Positions 38,161 to 47,384 of a DNA stretch of 64,000 nucleotides are shown piece after piece. Both the position numbers and the translations under genes were made by a program. How positions within the stretch are numbered: the first letter of the stretch is position 1; each line of letters starts with the position of its first letter. Origin of the DNA: Jaenimonas drosophilae. Taxonomy: Eukaryota > Euglenozoa > Kinetoplastea > Trypanosomatida > Trypanosomatidae. The stretch is from positions 1 to 64,000 of the forward strand of contig JASAON010001644.1 of NCBI GenBank assembly GCA_030849065.1, written 5' to 3'. The notes beneath the pieces were generated by a model, which worked only from the letters and a program-made list of their open reading frames with translations, made no database searches and was not told the origin of the DNA.

Positions 38161-40092
38161 CTAACCCGAACTCAATCGTGCAGCGATCTTGCGGTAGGTG
38201 GGGTTAATCTTGTGCTCCTTTGGCGCCTCCAACCGATGCGCGGGAACATATTTTTCACCCTTGCGGATTCTGGCATACGCGGCGCTACTCTTCAGTCTCA
38301 TCCGGTGGTGGAGGTACATAGCAATAGTCTCCTCCATTTCCTTCACCATGCCAGGAGGCAACATCGACCGCGCAGTGAGTTTCTGAAAAGTAATTGCCAC
38401 AACGTTCGTACCGGCCGACATGGTGGAGCTTCGAGAGCGTGCTCGATGGGCAAGTGCTTTGCTGAGGAGAGCCGTAACGCCCCGCCCAATGAGTGCCCGT
38501 GATTGGGTTCGTTGGATAGTGGTGAAGGCCCGGTAGTGGATCTCTCCGTCAACCTGCAGCTCCAACCGCACAGTTTCCACATACATTGACCGTTGAAGTA
38601 GTTCTCGATGCATCGATGTAGCCAAGGTTTCAACCACTTTGGTTAACTCCGCATCGCTGATGAGGCGACCGTAGCCCTTTGACATCTCAATCCAGCCAAC
38701 CTTTCGAGTGCGTCTAGACTCTCGAGATGAGGAGAGAACGGAGCCAGACACCGCCGTTCGTGAGGCGTTGGTTATGGTTACACTGTTGCGAGCGAGGGAG
38801 TCAATGAGGACGGGGAAGTTGGTATGGCTGTGGTGGCTGAAGAGGAGCACATTATCCTCTTCAGGGAAGCGCATGCGGCCAAAAATCGCATCGTAACACG
38901 CGACAAATGTCGTTCGACCAAAGCAGAAGAAGAGCATCTCGAGTTCATCCGACAATTGCTGACAGTTGACGATGCCAAACACACTCTGCAGCATCTCAAT
39001 AAAGGCAGGTGTAAAAGTTGGTATACAGGAAACAGGCAACTTTTTCACGAATTCCTGGGCAGAATCGATGCTGTGAAGGTATCGGCTAAATGAGCGCACT
39101 CGTACGGAGCTCGAATTGCCCCCATTTGCCTGCTGCCGTGTCAGCGCCGTAACCTCCGCCTCGCAGGCAATCTTGGCCATCGCCGCGGTATTTGCCACCC
39201 CGATGCAGACTGCCACGCGTGTGTCGCATACAACCTTTTGAATGTACTCTCGAAGACGGAAGGCAACGTCCTTGGCGATTTCGTCGGATTGGTATGGAAT
39301 CAACTCCTCCTCAGAAGGAGGTGGATAGGTGGGGACCTTCTCAAAGTTGTGAGCAGTCACAACAGCATCAACATCGCGAATATACTGCTTCAAATTGGTG
39401 GTTGCCGCCATAAGGAGTGGGGTAGCGTGTCCATAGTTTGTGACATCCCCCACAACTTCATTCGGAGTTAAACTTATGGTTGACACGGTGAACTCGCCAA
39501 GAATCTTGTGAATGTGTTCCACTACTTGCTTCATTGCCTTTTCCGGTCCGCTCCGGTGCCCGTTGGGTCCACCCATTTTGTGCACCACTCGAAAGTACAG
39601 GCAATTGCCCATGTGTTGGACCCTGTGTGTATTTGACAAGAGAGCGCAAACACGGCGAATGCGATCTTTGCAATTTCCTGCGCGGAATTCAGAGACAATC
39701 TTAAGCGAGCGGATGGTGTTAATGAGCTCTTCCGGAATGTACTCCATTTGATGTAGGGCAGCCTCGGTGTCCTCCACCGATGAAATACCTTTTTCTGCTT
39801 GTTCTAGTTGAGCTAGCTCCTCCTCATAACCTTCACCCAAGCGACGAGGTCGACCACGACTTCTCGTTTCCTTCTCCTCATCCCCATCCTGAAAATTGTT
39901 TGCTTCATCTGAATATTCCTTTGTTCGATGAGCTACCTTTCTCCTCACAGGGACATAGAAGGCTGGAGACTTGGTGTATAAGGTGTGTGCAGTCGTGGTC
40001 ATCGCAAAACGCCCTACCATAAGGTTCATGGCATTCGAGGGTGAGGTGCGACGGACGCATGAATACCCGATGCAACTAATCCATCGTTTCAT
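38161..40092 (-). CDS. Degenerate Y-family (Pol kappa-like) polymerase homolog, predicted catalytically dead
   Basis: A 643-residue protein, last of four tandem Y-family genes. It aligns with its neighbours along most of the polymerase core. HMGNCLYFRVVHK (about 160-172) sits where the active paralogs have HIDMDMFYAAVEE. CIGVANTAAMAKIAC (about 296-310) matches CSAGVAPSSALAKIAS. EFVKKLPVSCIP, then FGIVNCQQLSDELEMLFFCFGRTTF (about 347-396), matches the thumb segment YVKKIPLRQIP, then LGVKTCGDLLAKKYLLCYLFKEKTF. A little-finger-type segment follows around 480-545. The metal-binding Asp, Asp and Glu of motif I are replaced, and the GLDELTM palm motif is absent. The basic, Ser/Thr-rich N-terminus resembles a mitochondrial presequence. 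A structural or regulatory role is inferred. Confidence 0.75.
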   Translation of the reverse strand: MKRWISCIGYSCVRRTSPSNAMNLMVGRFAMTTTAHTLYTKSPAFYVPVRRKVAHRTKEYSDEANNFQDGDEEKETRSRGRPRRLGEGYEEELAQLEQAEKGISSVEDTEAALHQMEYIPEELINTIRSLKIVSEFRAGNCKDRIRRVCALLSNTHRVQHMGNCLYFRVVHKMGGPNGHRSGPEKAMKQVVEHIHKILGEFTVSTISLTPNEVVGDVTNYGHATPLLMAATTNLKQYIRDVDAVVTAHNFEKVPTYPPPSEEELIPYQSDEIAKDVAFRLREYIQKVVCDTRVAVCIGVANTAAMAKIACEAEVTALTRQQANGGNSSSVRVRSFSRYLHSIDSAQEFVKKLPVSCIPTFTPAFIEMLQSVFGIVNCQQLSDELEMLFFCFGRTTFVACYDAIFGRMRFPEEDNVLLFSHHSHTNFPVLIDSLARNSVTITNASRTAVSGSVLSSSRESRRTRKVGWIEMSKGYGRLISDAELTKVVETLATSMHRELLQRSMYVETVRLELQVDGEIHYRAFTTIQRTQSRALIGRGVTALLSKALAHRARSRSSTMSAGTNVVAITFQKLTARSMLPPGMVKEMEETIAMYLHHRMRLKSSAAYARIRKGEKYVPAHRLEAPKEHKINPTYRKIAARLSSG

Positions 40093-40930
40093 TGCAGAAC
40101 CTTCGCTCTTAACGTTCAAGCGTATAGCTTCTCTTTGTGCGCCAACTTACCCAAGGACACCAAGCAACGCAGCACGTTGTATTTAACCGTACTGCTATGC
40201 TGCTGCTGTAATGTCAATCAAGGGTATGCCCAACTAGGAACACAGCTCATTCAGTGTGTTTGTCTCCCCAAGAACGGAGAGCCCGTGTAACAATGCACTG
40301 TAGGCGCTGGCTGCGCAATCAAGTGAGAGCTCACCCCCAAACGCTTCTGTTGACAATACCGTACTCTTCTCAGGTGAGGAAAGAAGGAAACAAAGATACG
40401 AAGAGGGGAGGTAGGCGCTCTAGAACAACAAGGATTTCGGAAGCCGTCTAAAAAAAAAGCTTGGACTCCACACGGGATGGGAGCAAACGTGTGGGTAAAT
40501 GCGCGGGTGATCAAACAATGTATTGGTCCCAATTATTAACGGAGTTGCAGCACTTTAAACAGCTTGCGTTAGTGTGGTGGTCTACACGGTGTGTTCCAAT
40601 GCCAAATCTGTGAATATGATTGTATAGAGGCAGTAAGCCTATATGTTGGTTGACTGATGCTGTGAGTGGAGTCAGCTAGATATCGTCAGCGATATCGATT
40701 TTGCACCAACTCCACCTTAGACAGAGAGCTCAGTGGCTAACTGACGGCAGTTGGGACTTCACGGCAAGCAAAAAAAAGATAGGAGAGTTACAGCATCAAT
40801 TTAAATAGATCATAGCGGCAATGGAGTCAGCAGTCTTTTTTTTAGTCCGCATGTCACATAGTTGACGAAACGTATGATTTGTGAAGGTGAAGGTGCGTAC
40901 ATGTACAGGACGTTTTCATACGAAGAGAAA
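40093..40930. other. Intergenic, about 0.84 kb
   Basis: Short frames only; no convincing gene. It separates the degenerate Y-family gene from its nearest active paralog. Confidence 0.55.
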
Positions 40931-42571
40931 CTAAGCGCCAACTCGTCGATGTTTTGCGGGTTTGGCTACAATCACGGTTGATTTCTTTATCGTAGGTGGA
41001 GATGGCAGATGCGACTGCAACTTAGTGGCAAGTTTGTGCTGCTTCTTCACTTGAAGCGTCAAATCCTTCTTTGAAGGCCGGCCTCCCCGCGAGTTGGTGA
41101 ACTTGGTCAAACGAACCCCCAGCAACCGGTATCCACCTTCGGAAGAGACGAGCGGCACCAATAACTCCTGCAAATGCTTCCACAATGTTTCCAAGTTATT
41201 GCATGGAGTGGGCAAGGTACGGGCATAGGAGTGAGAGACAAACTCGTGTGTCTTCACATACAATGTTACTGTTTGGACAAGTAAATGCTCTCGTAACAAA
41301 CTTTCATGGGCATCTGCTAGGAGACCAAGACAGAGTTTACTCATTGCTGCCTCACCACAAATGGAGCGACGTGTCTTCTCCTTGCTGATGGACTTGGGCA
41401 AGCGACGTTTGGCACTTCGAACAGACCCAGATAGGGTCTTGGAGGCATCCAGAGTTCTCTCTACATGGGTGCGCACCAACCCCAGAGCGATGGACATGTA
41501 GAAGGTGAAGGTTTTTTCGCGGAAGAGGTAGCACAAGAGGGCACGTTTGGGCAATAGATCGCCACAAGCAGTAAGACCCAGAGCACCTAGGGTTGAGTCC
41601 TGAGCATAACCAATTCCAGGAATTGTGCGCAGTGGAATACGATCAAAGTGCTTCATCAGTGCGGCATGTGACTTCAACTCCACCACATGCTGACCGTCAG
41701 GCTTGTTCACGTTGCTCGCCATCTTGGCAACCGCCGACGTCAGTCCTGCACCCGCTGTGCACGTTAAGCCGGTCGTTTGAAAGACCTCCCGTCGGAAGCG
41801 TTCACAAACCTCGGCGACACCGGACTTCCCCATGGGAAGCCTATGTCGCGTCATGTATCCACTAACCTCCATGGTGAGTTCATCTAAGCCAACAGAGACA
41901 AAGTTCACATCGTATCGACGGCCAATTGCTCGAACATCGGCAGCAATACTCTTGTAGTGGTCAAAGTCTGGTGGAACAATGCGTAGAAAGGGGCAGAGCT
42001 TCTTGGCAATAAAACCTGGCATGCCGGAACGAACACCATACTTGCGAGCAACGTAATTACTCGTGCATAGCATAGAATGTGAACCTACAGCGAAAGGGAT
42101 CTCTGTCAAGGATGGGTCTCGCTTCTCCTCCACTGCGGCGTAGAACATGTCCATGTCCACGTGAACGTATCTCTTATCCAGGGAAAAGGTACCACGTAGC
42201 TCCTTCTCAGTCTGCGCAGCACGCTGATCGTATACAGCTTTTTCGCACTCCGGCAACGCTGCATACTTTTGGGCGTCCTCCAGCACCCGTTTTGTGCGCT
42301 CGCTACGTGCCGCCTCTCGCTTTTGTTCATGAAGGTAAAAGGCAGAACCTTCCGTAGCCTCCATAATTACTTTCTGGACATGATCAACGTTCACAGTTTG
42401 GAGTCCAGCTTTTGAGTTGTCATATTGCAACGCCCCAACGGCATGACCAGGCTTTGTGACTGGCTGTGAGCCTGTTGTCACTGCGTTGGATGTAGCACCA
42501 AGGCAAGAGAATCGTATTGCACCGAGGCGGAAGTCAGTGCACCTCCAAGTACTGGTGACTCGGCGGAGCAT
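40931..42571 (-). CDS. DNA polymerase kappa-type Y-family polymerase, copy 3, probably mitochondrial
   Basis: A 546-residue translesion polymerase. The N-clasp hallmark DNSKAGL (about 51-57) and EGSAFYLHEQKRE of Pol kappa are present. The catalytic motif VDMDMFYAAVEEK (D139, D141, E148) and the palm motif GLDELTMEV (Asp-Glu pair) are intact. SNYVARKYGVRSGMPG, TCTAGAGLTSAVAKMASN, and the thumb segment IPLRTIPGIG follow, then the little-finger domain. The first about 45 residues (MLRRVTSTWRC...) are Arg/Ser/Thr-rich without acidic residues apart from one Asp, like a mitochondrial targeting signal. Lys-rich tail. No zinc finger as in human Pol kappa. Confidence 0.9.
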   Translation of the reverse strand: MLRRVTSTWRCTDFRLGAIRFSCLGATSNAVTTGSQPVTKPGHAVGALQYDNSKAGLQTVNVDHVQKVIMEATEGSAFYLHEQKREAARSERTKRVLEDAQKYAALPECEKAVYDQRAAQTEKELRGTFSLDKRYVHVDMDMFYAAVEEKRDPSLTEIPFAVGSHSMLCTSNYVARKYGVRSGMPGFIAKKLCPFLRIVPPDFDHYKSIAADVRAIGRRYDVNFVSVGLDELTMEVSGYMTRHRLPMGKSGVAEVCERFRREVFQTTGLTCTAGAGLTSAVAKMASNVNKPDGQHVVELKSHAALMKHFDRIPLRTIPGIGYAQDSTLGALGLTACGDLLPKRALLCYLFREKTFTFYMSIALGLVRTHVERTLDASKTLSGSVRSAKRRLPKSISKEKTRRSICGEAAMSKLCLGLLADAHESLLREHLLVQTVTLYVKTHEFVSHSYARTLPTPCNNLETLWKHLQELLVPLVSSEGGYRLLGVRLTKFTNSRGGRPSKKDLTLQVKKQHKLATKLQSHLPSPPTIKKSTVIVAKPAKHRRVGA

Positions 42572-42998
42572 GGTATTGCGTATTGGTTGAGGAAGTGTCA
42601 ACGAAACTAGGTTAAGTTGTTTGGCAACTTGAACTCGTTTCTTTTTCTATTATGGGATTGTATCCCACAGATGCGTTACTATATTTTTTTTTTTTGCACA
42701 GCCTACGAACGATCAATTCTATGAGCTCCTTTCTATCCTCGAGGACCTGTGGTGAAAACCAATGAATCCTCTCAATCGCCTGTGGTATCAGTAAACACAT
42801 CGAAGAAAAGAAGTGATTAGTACAAAGCACAATTCCATGCATCCCCATAAAAAAGGACAGCTACCGTCGTTAAGATTCACAGCACTCATCTACCACAGAG
42901 AAGAAAGGGTACCATCACACCTTTCGGTGTTGGCTTAGCATCTTTAGAAGGGCGTCTATTCTTCTATCATAGATCTATAGAAAGTGAACACCAGTATG
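42572..42998. other. Intergenic
   Basis: It contains a T13-type run on the + strand near 42,681-42,694 (A-rich on the transcript). No gene is seen. Confidence 0.6.
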
Positions 42999-44663
42999 CT
43001 ACCATCCACGCTTCGAGCCAACTTTTTTGGCACTCTTACTGCGTGCAGCACCCGCTGGGCCCTTCATGGGTGAAGAACCCGACGACGACTTCTTCGCTCG
43101 TGGATCATATCGCTCACCGACTTCACGGTTGTCGTCGTACACGTCACGTCGCTCTTCCGATGGCTGATGGCCAGAGCCGTAGGTGAGCTTTTGCATGCGA
43201 ACTCCCACAAGGCGATAATCATCATAGTTCTCCAGGTGAGGTGCCATCAATCGCTTGGCGGCATCAAGCCACAACTTCAGGTCGTTTGAGGGCTGGGAGA
43301 GTGTCAGGCTGTATTGCTGGGTATCGTATTCGCGGCTCTTCAAAACCATGAGCATACGCCCTGCACGCGCATTTTCACGCACGCACTGCGCATGGCACTT
43401 CTCCAGCAACTGGCGGAAGAGCTTCGTTAGGGCTTGCTCCGACTTTAGCGGCTCACTGAAGGAAACTTCCTTGCCAATCGATTGGCGCAAGTCATGTGGG
43501 CGGTGTGAGTGGGCTGACATTAGGCCAAGACCAACAGTAAGGTAGTGAAGAAATGTCTTCTCCTTGAAGAGATAGCACAACAGGTACTTCTTCGCCAACA
43601 AATCACCGCACGTCTTCACACCTAAAGCGTTGAGAGCGAGCTCTTGTGCATCTCCAATTCCAGGAATTTGGCGAAGAGGGATTTTCTTTACGTAGTTCAA
43701 GGTGTCTTCACGGCTCAGGAGGATAATTTCGTGTTGGCCGTTGGGCTTCTTCACGTTACTGGCAATCTTTGCCAGTGCAGAGCTCGGTGCCACACCCGCA
43801 CTGCACGTCAGGCGCGTTTTCTTAAACACTTCCTCGCGAAAGTCCGTGGCGATCTCCATGGCCGACAGATCTGGGTACTCCTCCAGGTACTTGGTGACAT
43901 CCATGGTGAGTTCGTCCAACCCAAGCCACACAAAATCAGGATCGTATCGAGCAGCAATGCTGTGCACAAGTGCACCCTCCTTTTTGTAGGCGACGAAGTC
44001 AAGTGGAACAATTTGTAGGTCAGGGCACAGCTTCGTGCCAATAAAGCCAGGCATGCCTGAGCGCACACCATACTGGCGCGCAATGTAGTTAGTCGTCGAG
44101 AGCATTTGTCGCGAGCCAACGCCAAACGGTACGCTACGAAGTTTGGGGTTTTTCTTCTCTTCTACAGCTGCATAGAACATATCCATATCAATGTGGATGT
44201 AGCGTCTGCGCATATCTCGGGTCGTTTCCAGCTCAGAAACGAGCGTGTCCACCTTTGATTTAATCTTCTGCAGTTCTCCTTGGCTCAGTCGGTCAAACTG
44301 CTCCGCCTGGTCCAACAGGGCCTCCACCTTCACCCGTCGCGCCACCTCACGCCGTTGTTCCTTCTTGAGGAAGGCGGAGCCTTTACTGGCCTCCTGAATA
44401 ACTCGCTCCACATGCTCCTTATCTACGCGCTCCAGCCCAGCCTTTGAGTCATCAAAGCGCAACTTTCCCAAATTATTGGCCAACAATGACGGACGTGACG
44501 GTGTTGCAGAACGCAACGACTCCGTCGCCCTTCCAAGACTTTTAACAGGTACAGCATTAGAGCCGAACTTCTTCGCTACGACGCTACTTTTTGCTGCTGT
44601 CGTTCCACTCTTGAAGTTTCGGCCAATAGCAGACCCTAAACTGATGCATCCCCGCTTCAGCAT
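42999..44663 (-). CDS. DNA polymerase kappa-type Y-family polymerase, copy 2, probably mitochondrial
   Basis: A 554-residue translesion polymerase with intact motifs: DDSKAGL (about 71-77), IDMDMFYAAVEEK (D159, D161, E168), TTNYIARQYGVRSGMPG, GLDELTMDV, CSAGVAPSSALAKIASN, IPLRQIPGIG, and a little finger with IGKEVSF. The N-terminus (MLKRGCISLGSAIGRNFKSG...) is basic and Ser/Thr-rich, like a mitochondrial presequence. The C-terminus is Lys/Ser-rich with an AKK/SKK pattern. A longer open frame back to 44,912 gives Phe/Leu-rich leader-type text, so the ATG at 44,663 was chosen. Confidence 0.9.
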   Translation of the reverse strand: MLKRGCISLGSAIGRNFKSGTTAAKSSVVAKKFGSNAVPVKSLGRATESLRSATPSRPSLLANNLGKLRFDDSKAGLERVDKEHVERVIQEASKGSAFLKKEQRREVARRVKVEALLDQAEQFDRLSQGELQKIKSKVDTLVSELETTRDMRRRYIHIDMDMFYAAVEEKKNPKLRSVPFGVGSRQMLSTTNYIARQYGVRSGMPGFIGTKLCPDLQIVPLDFVAYKKEGALVHSIAARYDPDFVWLGLDELTMDVTKYLEEYPDLSAMEIATDFREEVFKKTRLTCSAGVAPSSALAKIASNVKKPNGQHEIILLSREDTLNYVKKIPLRQIPGIGDAQELALNALGVKTCGDLLAKKYLLCYLFKEKTFLHYLTVGLGLMSAHSHRPHDLRQSIGKEVSFSEPLKSEQALTKLFRQLLEKCHAQCVRENARAGRMLMVLKSREYDTQQYSLTLSQPSNDLKLWLDAAKRLMAPHLENYDDYRLVGVRMQKLTYGSGHQPSEERRDVYDDNREVGERYDPRAKKSSSGSSPMKGPAGAARSKSAKKVGSKRGW

Positions 44664-44826
44664 GTCGTAGGAAAGCCAAAAAGAACTAGTGAACACAAAG
44701 AGATAGAGGTGTGGTCTGGTAGATAGATAAAATGGAAAATTAGAAGTTGAAGAAATGACAGCACTGCAAAAACAGTGGCAGTTTCCATCAGCAATGCAGA
44801 GCTTCTCCATTTCGATGAGCAGAGAT

Positions 44827-46602
44827 TTATATCTTCTCGTCAGAATCATCATTCTCAATGACAATGACGTCCGGATCGAGGGACAGAGATGAACAATCAG
44901 AGAGGGATTCATCTACGACGTACTCCACATCATCATTATCTTCATTCTCCAGTTGGCTGCTCGAAGAGAGAACTGTGACCTCTTGCGACGTGCTACCGTC
45001 ATCCGCACCACGCTTTCGTTTGCGGAGCAGTAAATCCGTACGAAAGCAGTCCGACAAGCGTCGTTGGCCCATATTTAAATTCTGAAGAGATCTCCACTTG
45101 TCCTTTGTGAGCAGCTTCTCAAGGCGCACGCCCAGCAGACGGTAGTCAGCGAAGGCATCCACCACAGGAAGCAACAGACGATCCAGCGCACGCTGCAACA
45201 CCACCAAATCATCGGTGTGGCTTGGCAGTGGTGCACTGTACTGGTGAACCTGAAAGCTTCGGTGTTTCAGCTTCAGTACAAGGTGCCCGCACACAAGTCC
45301 TTCCTTCACCATGGAAGCGTGTGATGTTGCAAGATGTCGATTGGCAACTGCTTGTAGCTCCAGACGGCACTTCAAGCCATAGAAGGTGCTTTCTTGGCCA
45401 ATAGATTTGCGTCCCGCCTCCAAGGATTCACCATCGTTTGAATCACCCACTTCAGGATCCTCTCGCTGCCGCTCCGCCACCTCATCAAACATTCCATGCA
45501 AGCCTAAAGAAGCAGAAAACAGAAAGCTAAACGACTTGGCGGGAAGCAGATAGCACAATCGTACACGCTGCTCGAGAACATGACCCATCGTAGACATGCC
45601 TAACCCTGAGATTAGTCCTTCCTGTGATTTTCCAATGCCTGGAACTTGTCGGAGAGGAAGACTATGCATGAAGTCTAAGACGGCCTCACGTGTGTAAAGT
45701 TTGAGTGTGTGCTGTCCGTTGGGCTTCTTGTAGTTGGAGGCAATCTTTGCCAACGTTCCCGTCGGGCCTATGCCGGCGCTGGCCGTCAGCTGAGTTGCTG
45801 CATGAACACGTTGACGGCACTCTTCCATGATGACCTCGGCCGCTGAGTACTTTGCTTCCATCTTTGATGCCATGTCCTCAGCCAAGGGAGAGGAACCACT
45901 ACTGGTTTGCTGCGAGGCAGCCATGTACGTGTCAATGTAGCTCGTCAAGTCCATGGTGAGTTCATCCAGGCCCATACTGACAAAGTTGGGATCGTAAGCT
46001 GCGGCTATGGTGCGCACCACCTTCGCCTCTGCCTTGTATGAGGGAAAGTCAAGCGGGACAATAACAAGTTGAGGGCACAGTTTTTGACCCACAAAGCCAG
46101 GCATGCCTGCTCGTACACCAAATTGCCGCGCAATATAGTTGGTCGTGGACAGCTTGGACTGGCCTCCCACGCCAAGAGGAACAGTTTCCAGTTTTGGGCA
46201 CTTCTTTTCTTCAACAGCCGCGTAGAACATGTCCATGTCTAAGTGTGCATAGATCCGATGCAACTGTCGCGAGGCTTCCAATGTGGTTCCCAGAGAGTCA
46301 ACCTTCTGCTGCCAAGGGCGTAGCAAACGTTGATCTTTCATGATGATGGATTCAAAGTAACGTGATTTTGTCAACAGTTTGTCCAGTCGTTGTTGACGCA
46401 TGCGAGCTTTTCGCTGTTCATTCACGTAGAATGACGAGCCTTGCGAAATTTCAGTGATGATGGCCTCCGTCTTCCTTTTGTCCACCGACTGCAGACCTGC
46501 TTTGGAGTTGTCAAAAGAAATCACGCGAATGCCCTCAGGACTGGAGCTTGGTGCGTGATGTTCATCCTTCTCTGGCTCCTCCGCATCAGGTGAAGCCTTC
46601 AT
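44827..46602 (-). CDS. DNA polymerase kappa-type Y-family polymerase, copy 1, nuclear-type
   Basis: A 591-residue translesion polymerase, first of the array in transcription order. Intact motifs: DNSKAGL (31-37), LDMDMFYAAVE (D122, D124, E131), TTNYIARQFGVRAGMPG, GLDELTMDL (D213, E214), ASAGIGPTGTLAKIASN, LPLRQVPGIG. Unlike copies 2 and 3, the N-terminus is acidic (MKASPDAEEPEKDEHH) and not presequence-like. The C-terminus has a PIP-box-like QRRLSDCF (513-520) followed by RKRKR (527-531), then an acidic tail with VTVLSSSS and DVIVIENDD (578-586), which look like SUMO-interaction motifs. These suggest a nuclear, PCNA-linked enzyme. An insertion in the little finger (DPEVGDSNDGESLEAG) is also unique to this copy. 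Confidence 0.9.
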   Translation of the reverse strand: MKASPDAEEPEKDEHHAPSSSPEGIRVISFDNSKAGLQSVDKRKTEAIITEISQGSSFYVNEQRKARMRQQRLDKLLTKSRYFESIIMKDQRLLRPWQQKVDSLGTTLEASRQLHRIYAHLDMDMFYAAVEEKKCPKLETVPLGVGGQSKLSTTNYIARQFGVRAGMPGFVGQKLCPQLVIVPLDFPSYKAEAKVVRTIAAAYDPNFVSMGLDELTMDLTSYIDTYMAASQQTSSGSSPLAEDMASKMEAKYSAAEVIMEECRQRVHAATQLTASAGIGPTGTLAKIASNYKKPNGQHTLKLYTREAVLDFMHSLPLRQVPGIGKSQEGLISGLGMSTMGHVLEQRVRLCYLLPAKSFSFLFSASLGLHGMFDEVAERQREDPEVGDSNDGESLEAGRKSIGQESTFYGLKCRLELQAVANRHLATSHASMVKEGLVCGHLVLKLKHRSFQVHQYSAPLPSHTDDLVVLQRALDRLLLPVVDAFADYRLLGVRLEKLLTKDKWRSLQNLNMGQRRLSDCFRTDLLLRKRKRGADDGSTSQEVTVLSSSSQLENEDNDDVEYVVDESLSDCSSLSLDPDVIVIENDDSDEKI

Positions 46603-47150
46603 GCGGGGATCATGTATATAGAAGCCTTCATAAAAAAAAGTCAACACCAAATGCGGAAGGAAAAGAGATAGAGTGCTGTTCTTTGTTTTGAGATATTCAC
46701 TCACATGTAGGGACGTCGCAATACCCCTTGTAGTGCGGTGATGCCAAGCATTCACGGCATCGGTGCACATATTTTTGTCTTTCTTTCACATATCATTGTA
46801 TATCATTACAGTCTCCCTGGCATTGGTCATGCTGCAAAAATGCCATCAAAAAGAAAAGGAGAAAAAGCGAGAGATGATGGACCCGACATTGTACATTGGA
46901 GGACTCGCATCTGCACGAGGGTCAAAGAAACAAAAAAACAGGGAAACATACAGAAATGAAGTGAATGGCAAAGACCTGGAAGAGGGAAAATGGAAGAAGA
47001 GAGACTGCGAAAAAAGCAACAGCATGAAAAAGAAAAAAAAGAACAACATGGCGTTGGTGCTAGAAGCCTGGGGCCACGGTATCTGTGGCCCGTGTTCCCA
47101 CCTTTTGAGTTTAATACAGCGTTGTGAGAGATGGCAGCATGCGTGCATGC
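46603..47150. other. Intergenic
   Basis: A-rich on the + strand (T/C-rich leader for the - strand gene downstream). No gene is seen. Confidence 0.55.
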
Positions 47151-47384
47151 TTATTTTTGTGGCCTGGTCGACCCCTCACGTGAAGCGTTGAATAACTGCA
47201 TCCGCCCACAACTCAGTGTTTGGTCATTGCTATCTTTTCGAATTGCTGGTGGAGAGGAGGGCTCATCCGTAACGCCCCGAGGTGAAGGTGACGCGCCGCG
47301 CCAAACCCCTTCAAATACAGGGCAGTCAGGGAAGAGGTGGTCAATGCCTTGCAGCAACCGCCTGTGGTTGTCTGCGTGCTCCAT
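47151..47384 (-). CDS. Possible small protein (77 aa)
   Basis: A 77-residue frame starting MEHADNHRRLLQGIDHLFPD, with balanced, protein-like composition and an ATG preceded by pyrimidine-rich sequence, including an eight-base T run on the coding strand (complement of about 47,447-47,454). No family is recognised and no membrane segment is seen. It may be a real short gene or chance; it is the only fairly credible frame in the left half of the gene-poor stretch. Confidence 0.35.
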   Translation of the reverse strand: MEHADNHRRLLQGIDHLFPDCPVFEGVWRGASPSPRGVTDEPSSPPAIRKDSNDQTLSCGRMQLFNASREGSTRPQK

